Assembly (NCBI GenBank): GCA_022497145.1
Contig: MU386004.1
Location: forward strand, 1-53,763
Reading direction: 5' to 3'
DNA from: Rostrohypoxylon terebratum
Taxonomy: Eukaryota > Ascomycota > Sordariomycetes > Xylariales > Hypoxylaceae
DNA length: 53,763 nucleotides
The position numbers and the translations under genes were made by a program. This document shows, piece by piece, positions 30,083-40,391 of the stretch (its first letter is position 1; every line of letters begins with the position of its first letter). The notes under the pieces were generated by a model. It saw only the letters and a program-made list of their open reading frames with translations. It was not told the origin of the DNA and did not search any database.

Positions 30083-30471
30083 TGTTACGATCCGAAGATA
30101 CGACCACCGGAAGAAATAATAATCCAAAGGTCACGTGACTGAAACGATGAATCGCCGTGATACATGCCTCGATTCAGCGTTTCAGGAAACGATGAATCGA
30201 CGAACTCACCATTAGTTCCCATCGATTCATTCCTCTACCAGCGAAGGAGAGTTAATATATAAAGAATCGAAATTTCCTATTGTATTTAGTTTTAGTTCTT
30301 CAGCTTTCAATCTAAGTATTCAGACCGCACTTGAATATAGAGTCCCAGGAAATCTCTTTTACGAACAGAATCGTCAACCCTACAGTATTGTTACCTTAAA
30401 ACCAAATTCCCCAGTGTACGTATCCGCTCTACGAAGTCAGTTAGACAGAGGTAGTAGACGGGTTCGTAACA
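30083..30471 (+). mobile_element. Intact solo LTR, family S (copy 2, 389 bp)
   Basis: It begins TGTTACGATCCG and ends GGTTCGTAACA, and is bounded by TTTTT on both sides, which fits a 5-bp target duplication but is low-complexity. From a TATA-like ATATAAAGAATCG near 30257 to the end it is nearly identical to 11820-12037. The upstream (U3-like) part differs except for GGTCACGTGAC. That part carries two copies of AAACGATGAATCG plus inverted CGATTCA versions. Normal CpA content shows no RIP. Confidence 0.85.
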
Positions 30472-30690
30472 TTTTTATTATAAAAAATAAGTTATTATAT
30501 TATAAAAATATATATATTTAATAGTTATATAAATTGAAGTTATATTAAAGTTATTTTAAAGTTAATATATAATAATAAATATTATTTTAATAAAAATAAA
30601 ATAATAAGTGATTTATAAGGTACATATTTTTTTATCAATATTAAAAAGTAAAATAGTTTTATTATTATTACTTAATTTACAAAAAGAGGT

Positions 30691-30845
30691 AATATAACGT
30701 AATAGTTTAATGCTCGGCCGCCCTCGATGTGGTTTTCATCGACCACGTTAACTGTTTGTTTTAATACGAGGGAAAAAGTTCGATTTCCTTTATCATTATA
30801 AAGGTTTTTTCTTTCGAATTAACTTAAACCTTATTATACTTTATA
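30691..30845 (-). repeat. LTR-like repeat, copy D (inverted, partial, mild RIP)
   Basis: The reverse complement matches the right-hand ~150 bp of copies A-C, including AAAGAAAAAACCTTTATAAT and ATTAAACTATTACGTTATATTA. Unlike those copies it keeps a G+C-rich patch (30713-30753, with CGGCCGCCCTCGATG and a GTGGTTTTCATCGACCAC palindrome), so it preserves part of the ancestral sequence. Similarity becomes uncertain beyond about 30845. Confidence 0.65.
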
Positions 30846-33800
30846 ACTTTTAAAAAGCGACGTTAACTTTAATATAATATAAACGTAAATAATATTTAAA
30901 TTATAATATTATTTAAATAATTTATTAACTATTATACTAAAAATGTTATTAAATAAGTTAATATAAAGTTTTACTTATATTTAATAATAAATCTTTTAAA
31001 AAAATAATTGCTTTTTAAAGTTAAACCGTTTAAAGTAATTAAAAAGTTTTTATAAATAATATACAAGTTAAATTTTTTTATAAGTTAAAAAATATATTTA
31101 ATAGTATTAATGATATAATTATACGTATTAACTTAAGGAAAAATTCCTTTTAATAAAAAAACGTTTAAGTTTAAATTAATAATAATAAATAAGTATAATA
31201 TCAATTAAGAGATTAAATGTTTAATCAATAAAAAAATAAAGTGATATAAAAAAAAGTTAACGTTAAATATTTTATTAAATAGTTTAAGTTTATTATAAAA
31301 AATAATTAAATATTAAAAAAAAATTAAAGTCATTAATATTTAAGTTAATTAATATATATAAGAAAAATAAACTTATTAATTAAATTAAAAACTTAAAAAA
31401 AAGGATTAATTTATAACGGTAATAAAGTTTTATAGTATATTTTTAACGATAAAATTTATAGTTAAAATAAGAAATAAACGTTGTAAAAAAAGTTAAAATA
31501 TTTTAAATTAATATTATAATATTATTTTTATACGTTAAATTTCGTATATTTGTTTATTAATAATTTCTTATATAATTTTATTAAAAAAAGTAAAAAATAA
31601 TATAAAAATAAAAATATATTTAATATATATATTAGTATTTTTTTTAATTTTATTAAGTTTTAACTTAAACTTATATAATTATAACTTAAATAACTTTTAT
31701 ATTAAATTTAATGTTTATATTACTTTTTTTTAATAGTTATAATAGTTTTATTTAACGTCAAAAATTAATTTATTTAATAATTAATTAAGCGAGAAATTTA
31801 CTACGATTGATTAAAACAATTTAAAATAATGAAATTCTTATCGGTTAATAAGTTTAAATGTAAATTATAAGTGTTTTATTATAATAAGCTTAATAACTTA
31901 GTAATTAAAAACGCGATTAAATTTAATAATAAATTATCCGGTAAAAAAAATAAAATTACTAGCGAAAAAAATCTCGTTTACACTTTATATAATTAAAACA
32001 AGGGAAAAAATATAGCTATTAAAGTTAACTTTATATTTAAAAAAATAGTATATAATAAAAGATAAAAAGATACGAATAGTTTTAGTTTTTTTTTTAAAGA
32101 TTTTTAGCGCAGTAAATTAAACTTACGAACTGTTTAGAAACGAAAAAAAGGAAAAAAGTCCTTCGAATAAAGTTACTTAAGTTAAATTTTATATTTAAAG
32201 AAAAAAAGTTTTAAACGTTACCTTTACATTAAAACTTTATAAACTTTTAAATATAAACTATTTTAAGTTAAACGTATTTAATAACTTTATAAACAAGTAA
32301 TATATTATAATTAATAAAATTACTGTTATAATTAAAGTAACTTATAAAATAATTAATAAAAAAGAATTATTTTTAAAAATGTTATAAAATATTAACGATT
32401 TTTATAACGTTATAATAAAAAAGAATTTTACTAATTATATTAAAATTAAATATATAAAAAATATACTTTTTAAGGTTATTAAAAAATAACGCGTAAAAAA
32501 AGCTTTTAAAAATAATTTATTTATTAAGTTTATACTTTTAACTTTATAATATTATAAATTATCTTACTTATTAAACTTAATTATAAAAAGCAAATTAATA
32601 TACTTAAATTATTCTTATTTAATTTAAGTGTATAACTTTAATAATAAAGGTATTAATAGTTACGTTAAACTTAATAAAGTCATTATTTAAATTAATAAAT
32701 TATAAAAATATTATAAATATTGAAAAAAAACAATAAAAAAGAAAGAGTTAATGAATTATATGTAAAAGTAAAAAGTAAAAATAAAACTTGAAAAGTTATT
32801 AAGTAAAACGTATAAATTTATTAAAGATAAAATAAATAAAATTAAAAATATTTTATAATAAAACCTATTAAAAAAGTTATTAAAAGAAAGTTAACGTAAA
32901 AATTAATAGTTAAAATACTTATTAAAATTTTTTTATTTTCAAAGTTACCGATATTATAACATATAAAGGTTTTTTTCTTTTTAATATTAAACTTAATAAA
33001 GATTTTAAAATAAAAAATGTTTTTTTATTTTACGTTATATTTAATATTCGGTATAAAGTTAATATCTATCACTTAATTTTTAATAACCGATGAAATCTTT
33101 AATAGCTTTATTATCTTACTGTTAATAAATTAAATAATAATTATTTTTTTAAATAACTTTAATTTATTTTTAAAGTAATATTAACTTTCATAATTCCTTA
33201 ATAACCCTTTTATAATAAACTAATAATTATAATTTTTATAAGCTAACTTAATATTTTTAATTATAATAACATTCACTTAAAAAGTTATCATATAAAAAGT
33301 AAAAATCTTTTTATTTAAATTGTTAAAATAAATAAAAAATATATTATTTAAATTATTTTTAACGTAAATATAACCTTTGTTAATATTAAATTTAATTTTA
33401 CCTTAAAATATTCACTTTATAACCTTTAAAATTTTTATACTTTTAAATCACCTTTTCGTTTAAATAACTTTAATGTTATATTTTTATTATTATTATTTTT
33501 TATAACACTTATAACGTTTAAAATATTTATTAAAGCTTTTATTATACTTATTGTTTTTATTTTACATTTAATTAAACTAACAACGTACTTTTTTTAAATT
33601 ATTTTTATCACTAAAACATTATTTATTTAAACCTTCACTATAATAATTTTTAAATTAATAATTTTAACATTTAACGCTTTTAATGTTTTTTTAATTTTAA
33701 TAATTACAACTTTATCTTTAATTATTAAAATAAATATTATTTCCATTTTATTAAAGATAACTATTTTTAAACTGTTTTAAGTTTTAATTAACATATGTAT

Positions 33801-35373
33801 TATTATTTTTATCGCTTAAAAAAACCTTTTAAAAAAAGGTTAATAAATCCTTTTTTTAACGATTAAGTTATTATATAACACCTTTTACTTAACTTATATA
33901 AGTGTTAAGTATTTTGTTTTATTAATTTTTTATTAAAGTTTTTCTTCGTTTTAAATATATATACTTTTAAGTTTAACATAAGGTTTTTTAACGTTAAATT
34001 TAACGTTTAATATAACTTAAATAACAATTAAAAATCCGTTTTATCTTTTTAAACTTTAATATATTTAAAAAGCTTGTTTATAAACTTTAACATTAAAATA
34101 TTATTTTTAATTCTAAATTTAATATATTAAATTGTTATTAATTATTTCGTTATTTCTTTTTATTTAACTTTAAAATTCGTTTTTACTATATTTATTAAAT
34201 CTTACACGTTTTTTTATAACTTAATTTCTTCATTAATAAATAACCATTATTTTTATTGAATTAACATATTATTATATAATAATTTAAAAAAGTTTTTTAT
34301 ATTTATATTTTTTTTAAAATTACTTTAACTTTTATAAATTTCATAATTTTAAACTATTAAAAGTAAATATTATTAAAAAATAACAATTTACTTTTATAAA
34401 ATAAGCCGTTTTTATTATTTTTAAGGTTAACCTTTTTATTTTCAAGTTATAAAAACTTTAACATTAATAATAACTCAACTATTCTTTATTATTAACCTTT
34501 TAACATTTTTTATTAAAAGTATTATTAAACTTGTAAAACTTTTTTTTATTTTTTTAATTTTTTCATTAGTTTTTTTAATTTATTACTTAATAATGACATT
34601 AATTTAATAATAAAGTTATTTATTAATAAACTTTTAAGCTATATTATTTTATTAATAAGGTTAATTTTAACCGTGTAAATGTTAGTTTTTTTAACGTTAA
34701 TGTTAAAATCGTCTTTAAAAAACTTACCTTTATCTTTTTTTATTTCGTCTCGTTTAACGGTTTTTTTTTTTCATTTAAGTTTTTTTTTAATTTTTCTTTT
34801 TTTAAGTTAAGCTTATCACTTTTAACATCCGTTTACGCTAATTTAACCTTTGAATTATTTAGGTTAATAAGGCGTTATAAATTTAATAAAGTAACGGGTT
34901 TTTTTTATAATAACGTAACTATTAAAGTTGTAAAACTCAAAGTTTAAAATAACATCGACTTTTTTAATAATTTTTAAGTTTTACCTTAACATAAAAATAA
35001 CTAATAATTTAACAATAAAAATATTAAAAAAAGCTTCATTTTTAACATTTTATTATTCACTTAAAGTGTTTTAATAGTTATAACTACTATTATTAAAACA
35101 TTAATATTATTTCTATTTTAATAACTTAAAAAGCTATAAAATTAATTACATTTACTATAATTATTATTTTACTCATTTAATAAAAATTTTGTTTATTAAC
35201 TTATAAAGTTAACCGTTATTATTTTTATCGTTAAAATTTAAAATACTTTCCTTTTATTTTAAGCTTTTTAACAGTTAAAAATAATACTTAATAAAAATTA
35301 AATACTTCCCTTTTTTATTTTAACCTCTTTAATAATAAAAGAAAATCACTAACAATTAATAATAAACGTTAAA

Positions 35374-35600
35374 TATTAAAGTTTAAAATAATTATTAAAA
35401 GTTAACACATATAACTTATAATTATTTATATAATAAATATATTAAATAACAAGTATAAAATAAATAATAATATAAAAAGTAATAATAAAATTATTTTTAA
35501 TTAAATAAATAATAGATTTAAAACATAAATATAAGTTTAAAAAACTTAACACATTAATTGAAGCCTCGTAAAAGCCTTAAACTTTAATAAATAAATTTAT
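35374..35600 (+). repeat. Possible LTR of a second decayed element, right copy
   Basis: The partner of 27027-27240, sharing AAAATTATTTTTAATTAAAT-like and ACACATTAATTGAAGCCTCG-like blocks with transition differences. The sequence between the two copies changes base skew near 33000: to the left G outnumbers C on the plus strand, and to the right C outnumbers G. No coding motif survives. Confidence 0.5.
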
Positions 35601-35899
35601 TAAAGTTTTAATTAATAAAAGTTTTAAACAATTTAAAAATTAATTAAATTTAATAAACATAATAAGTAAAATTAACAAAAATTATAATATTAATAATAAG
35701 ATTGATTTCGAAGAAATTAAAAACGATTTATCATAAAATATACCGGAATTTTAATAATATAATATAAGTTTTCCTTTATTAAATTTTCTTTATACTTAAT
35801 ATAAACTATTAATAAATATATATTAACTATTAAACTTAACATATAAGTTCATTAGTTTTATTATTATTATAAATTTTAACTTTAATTAAAAAAATATAT

Positions 35900-36910
35900 T
35901 AAATAATTAAAGTTATTTAATTAAAAAATAACATTATTTTAAAACATACAAACCGTATTTTTTAATTACTTTTATATAATTAAAGTTTTTATAAAAATAA
36001 TATATATGTTAATTAATTAAAATAACTTTAAAACTAATATTACATAATAATTTTCTTTTATATTTATTTTTATTTAATTATTTTTAAATTAAAAATAACA
36101 AATAAAATTATAAAATTAAAATTATTTACTAAAAATTTATATTATAAATTTTACTTTTATATTACACTTAAAAACAAAGGTTTAATTTATTATACACTTT
36201 TAACGCCGTATAGTATTCATTTAAGAAAAAACCTTTTGAAAGCTTTATCTTGAAAAAAAAAACATCATTAAAGATTTATAACCGTATCGGTCATAAATTG
36301 AAAATAATATAATTTAATATATGTTTTAACTTAAAAATACATAATAAAATTATCATTAAATAATTATATAATAATAGTATTAACGTGTATTTTTATATGC
36401 ATTTCGTAAGTAATTTTAAAAATTATTTTTATTTCTTTTTATCAAAATAATTAAAATAATTAAAATAATTAAAAACAATATAATCACGTAATAACAATAA
36501 AAAATAAACGCAACGAAATAAGTTTTTTTAAACATATAATTTTTACTTAAATATTTATGTAAACCCCTAACAGGTTTTAAAGGTTAAATAACCTTTAAAA
36601 AGCATTAGCTTAATCTTTTTTAAGGGTTTATAATAAAAGCATTATACGATTAATAAGATATAAAAATATAATGATTATAAAAAGAAACACGTGATAGATT
36701 ATATAAACAGATTAAGATAAAATAATTAACTTAAAAGATAAAAATAGCTTTTTTTTAATCTTTAAGCTTTAATTTTAAAATAATATACGACTTATTAAAC
36801 ACTACTTAATCTTAATCCATTTGCCTTTATAATTTACTAAGTAATAATTTTATATGTTTAATAAAAAACCTTTTATATAATTAAGTAATTAATATAAAAT
36901 TAAATAAATA
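35900..36910 (+). repeat. Three-copy family X, copy X3
   Basis: About 35900-36060 matches the minus strand of 19480-19650. From 36095 to the end it matches 13590-14160, sharing AAATAATTATATAATAATA and AACTTAAAAA blocks. It is interrupted by the ~274 bp nested LTR-like element at 36558-36831. It bridges the other two copies and so shows that they are parts of one longer element. The left limit near 35890 appears to be a truncation. Confidence 0.7.
36558..36831 (+). mobile_element. Nested solo LTR, family N (copy 2, 274 bp)
   Basis: It starts TGTAAACCCC and ends TTTATA, with the last CA apparently changed to TA, and is flanked by ATTTA on both sides (36553-36557 and 36832-36836). Copy X1 holds the single ATTTA empty site at 14070-14074 followed by the same CTAAGTA. 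It aligns with the minus strand of 20064-20339, so two independent insertions of one LTR family struck the same host repeat at different sites. Confidence 0.83.
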
Positions 36911-37199
36911 AATATTTTATTATTTACTTTAAAATTTAATCTATATTTATATTAATTTACTTAATTAACTTATTTTTTTATAATTATTTAATTATTTTTT
37001 TAATCACGTTTTAAAATCTTTTATTTATTTTATTAAGTTTTATATTTTTTCCTTTAAAATATTTTTTTTATTAACAATTAAAAAAAAGCATTATCTTTTT
37101 TTGCTAATTAAAAAAATATTTTTTTACTTATTAATATTTTACGTGGGAAAAAACCGTTAAATAACTTATAAAAATATTATATAATATTTAATATTAAAA

Positions 37200-37830
37200 T
37201 AACGTAATTTTAATTATTTTAATAATAATTTATAAAAAGTTAAAAATATTAATTTATATATTTATTTATAACTTTAATTTATTTCATTAATTATTTATAT
37301 TTTATTATTATAAACCTTTATTTTAAACTTTAATTTTTTAACATTTTATTTAAAAATTTAATAATAAATTATTTATTTTAATTATTAATTATTAAGTTAA
37401 ATTAACTAATTGAATAATATAATTTATTATAATATACATAACTTATATTTATAATTATAAAATTTTTATATAAAAATATATTAAAAAGATTTTAGTAATT
37501 AATTTATAATAATTAATAAATTATTATGTTTATTTTTTATTTTATATTTAAAATTAATTGTTATAGTACGTTATTATAACGTTTTATATGTATATTAAAA
37601 ACAACGTGTAGTCACGTGTAATATGAGGCTTAAAAGGTAGTGGTAATATTTTAAAGGCGGTATATATATATTATACTTAATCGAGGTTAACTTAAGGTTA
37701 ATTAGTTTTATAAGGTTATTTCTTTATTTATATTATAACCGTAGATTTTTTCCTTTTTTATTTTTTTTAACTTTAATATAATAACTATCCTTATTTAATT
37801 AATAAATTATAATGTTTACTTTAAGGTATG
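37200..37830 (+). repeat. Three-copy family W, copy 2 (least damaged)
   Basis: It aligns directly with 39470-39800 and inversely with 10245-10620. It keeps G and C at sites that have become A or T in the other copies, for example GGTAGTGGTAAT near 37636, which reads AATAATAATAAT in copy 3. It also contains ACGTGTAGTCACGTGTAA. No coding relic was recognised. Confidence 0.65.
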
Positions 37831-38765
37831 TAATTCGTTTTTAACATTAATAAAAAATTAATAATCTCAAAATTTTATCTCATAAAATTTTAATTAATTA
37901 ATAAAAATAATTAATTATATATTTATTTATTTATTTACATAATTTTAATTATTAATATTAATTAATTAATTTTTAATCGTTTTATTTTATTTTTTAAGTA
38001 AATTATTTTTAAATATATATATATATATATATTTAATACTTTATAAAAACTACTTTAATTAAAAATAACTATATATTCTTTTTAAATAATTAAATTATTT
38101 AATATTTCTTTTTGTTTTTTTTATAAATAACACTTTTTTATAATAATCTTATAATTTTAATAATTTATAATTTATTAAAAAACTTTTTAAACGCTTTAAT
38201 ATGCTACATTTATTTAAAATAAATAACTTAATAATATTTAAATTTTAAACTTTATTTAAATTATTATTTAAAATTATAAATTTAAATACTATTATTATAT
38301 ATTATTTGTTTTTTTATTTTTAAATTTATATTTTTTATTATAATTTTAAAAATCTATTAAAAACTATATTTATTATTTTTAAATAATATATAATTCTAAA
38401 ATTATATTAAATAATTTAATTTATTTAATTTATTTATTTTAAATTTAAAACTTTTTTTATTATAAAATACTTTAAAATTTTATAATTTATCATAATAAAA
38501 AAAATTAAATATGTTAAAAACTTATTAATTTTACTTCTTAATATAATAACATTTTAATAATTATTAATATTCCTTTATCGTAAATCTTATAATTTAATTC
38601 CATTTTTTAAATAAAACGCTATAAAATATTAAATTCTTTTTAAATATTTTTTATCATAATAGAAATTTAATAATTATATTATTAAAAATATTAGTTTTTA
38701 TTTTAATTTTAAAATAATATAAAAAATAAATAAAGATTAATACGTTTATTATATAATCTCGTAAT
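37831..38765. other. Strongly A/T-only stretch, no feature seen
   Basis: Nearly pure A and T with a short AT microsatellite near 38015-38033. No repeat partner, frame or motif was recognised. It is among the most heavily degraded parts of the block. Confidence 0.7.
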
Positions 38766-39240
38766 TGTCACAAACCAACAAGCGACCACCAAGAAAACCC
38801 AGAGGATGGAGACCACATGAACCAATCACGGCTAAACCACGGCATATAAGTAATCTAATTGATCTAACTAACCTACTCGCATAAATAGATCAGCCAGATC
38901 AGTCGGATCAGCCTCAAGGTGCACACGATCTAGGCGATCTAAGTGATCTATTCGCATAACTAGATTAATTAGATCACTTAGATCACGGTAACCTCATAAC
39001 ACTAAAAGAATAAGAAGGAAGGATATCTATATAATCACAGCATTTTCCATGTATCTAGTCACTCACTTAGCTCTTTAGTTATCAATCTAAGTCTATTCAC
39101 TACGAGTAGGGAGAGGACTCCAAGCTTCTCTGACGAACATACTTGATTGATTACACTTGACCTCTACAATTACTGTTACCTTAAAATCAAGACCCCCTTA
39201 TGAAGCTATACTTACTAAGCCTAAGTATAGGTTCGTCACA
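38766..39240 (+). mobile_element. Intact solo LTR, family S-related (475 bp)
   Basis: An un-RIPed island starting TGTCACAAACC and ending GGTTCGTCACA. Its 3' half shares with 11684-12037 and 30083-30471 the order CAATCTAAGT, GACGAAC/ACGAAC, TACTGTTACCTTAAAA and the GGTTCGT terminus, so it is a diverged member of the same family. The U3-like half is different and built of GATC-containing repeats, including the inverted pair GATCTAAGTGATCTA and TAGATCACTTAGATC (about 38937-38986). A TATA-like ATATCTATATAATC follows near 39022. Flanks GTAAT and TTATA do not match. Confidence 0.82.
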
Positions 39241-39469
39241 TTATAATATTATATAAACTTTTATATATAATTATATAATAATTAATAAAAACTTTTAAAA
39301 TTATAATAATTTTATATTATTATTAATAATTATTTTAAAGGGGCATTGATAGTTTAAAATAATAATTTTTTAATATAAAATTTTAAATCTTTATAAATTT
39401 ATTAAATATAATAAATATATAATTTATATTTTTATTATTATTATTATAAAAAATTATATTTTTACTTAT

Positions 39470-39800
39470 AAAAATATATTATTATTTAATAAAAAAATAT
39501 TTAATATATTAATTAAAAAAGTTTTATTTATAAAATTATTTTATTAATTATTATAATATATTATTATAACGTTTTATATATATATTAAAAATAACACGTG
39601 ATTATATATAATACAAAACTTAAAAAATAATAATAATATTTTAAAAATAATATATATTATATTTAATTAAAATTAATAAAAAATTATATTTTTATTTATA
39701 ATATAATTATAAATTTTTATTTTTAACTTTTTTAATTTTAATATAATAATTATTATTATTTAATTAACAAACTTTTATATTTATTTTAAATATTTAATTA
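39470..39800 (+). repeat. Three-copy family W, copy 3 (most damaged)
   Basis: Same family as 37200-37830, but almost every G and C has become A or T, including outside CpA context. The order of blocks is preserved: TTATTATAACGTTTTATAT, then the ACACGTGAT remnant, then ATTTTAAAAATAATAT. It shows the extreme end of RIP decay in the window. Confidence 0.65.
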
Positions 39801-39887
39801 ATTTTTAATAAATATTATAATTTTTAATAATAAATTTAAAAAATTATAATTATTTAAAAAAATAAAAAATTTTTATTTATATTTATA

Positions 39888-40007
39888 TGTTACAATCGGT
39901 CTGGGGACAACCAATTGCGCCATGAAGCTAAAAGCTTCCCAATGACCAACTGGTCATTGTTCCCCAATTCTGTATTATATGTGTTACCCCGCAGCTGGAC
40001 CGTAACA
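39888..40007. mobile_element. Tiny un-RIPed element, 120 bp, TGTTAC...GTAACA
   Basis: It is bounded by the exact 5-bp duplication TTATA (39883-39887 and 40008-40012). The ends TGTTAC and GTAACA are inverted. Inside are perfect small hairpins, GAAGCT/AGCTTC (39924-39938) and AATGACCA/TGGTCATT (39941-39958), plus TGGGGACAA facing TTGTTCCCC, so much of it could fold back. The termini and the 5-bp duplication are LTR-like and suggest a solo LTR of a very small (TRIM-like) retroelement; a short MITE is the alternative. Confidence 0.75.
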
Positions 40008-40240
40008 TTATATTTTTATTAAAATAATAATTATTATTTAATAAAGTTTTTTTATTAATAAATATTTTTTTAATATATTAATTATAAAAAACTATAATTA
40101 AAATTATAAAATATTTATATAATCCGTATTAAATATTTATTTTATAAAAAATAAATAAAAGTATTTTTTTATAAAGTTTATACTTAAATATAACTTTTAT
40201 ATATAATAAAGAAAAAGTTCGTTAAATAATAATTACTATC

Positions 40241-40391
40241 CTTGTAAAAGTGTTATCCTAAGCCCGCATTTCACCCGCGCCACCACAGCTACAAGTTGCC
40301 TATCTAAGTAACTTCGGTACGAAAATACTTTCCCATTTCGGACGTCCATTTTCAGGAAAAAAAAAGGACAACATAAAATCCCTAAGTAAAC
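40241..40391. other. Boundary of A+T-rich block, 3' flank of gene
   Basis: Composition switches to normal between about 40236 and 40262. This short stretch is the 3' flank of the minus-strand gene ending at 40392. No terminator or other element was recognised. Confidence 0.6.

Larger units (their letters stand above)
1..40240. other. RIP-degraded A+T-rich repeat block
   Basis: This whole stretch is overwhelmingly A and T, saturated with TpA and nearly free of open frames; only two chance ORFs above 60 codons occur. CpA and TpG look depleted while some CpG survives in short clumps, the pattern expected of repeat-induced point mutation in Pezizomycotina. Several repeat families recur inside it on both strands with transition-type differences, so the block is decayed transposable elements rather than unique intergenic DNA. 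The right edge near 40240 is abrupt. Stretches with no separate entry (about 1650-4198, 5500-8045, 8760-10240, 10620-11683, 14160-19480, 20760-23190, 23493-27026, 27241-30082, 30850-35370 and 36910-37200) hold similar degraded sequence that I could not assign to a family. Mitochondrial DNA is unlikely because no long reading frames survive. Dinucleotide counts were not computed. Confidence 0.93.

Noticed and set aside
1..40240. Mitochondrial DNA or a centromere-only interpretation
   Set aside because: No mitochondrial genes or long frames, and dispersed TE-like repeats with CpA depletion point to RIP. A centromeric location remains possible, since fungal centromeres can be such blocks, but nothing in the sequence proves it.
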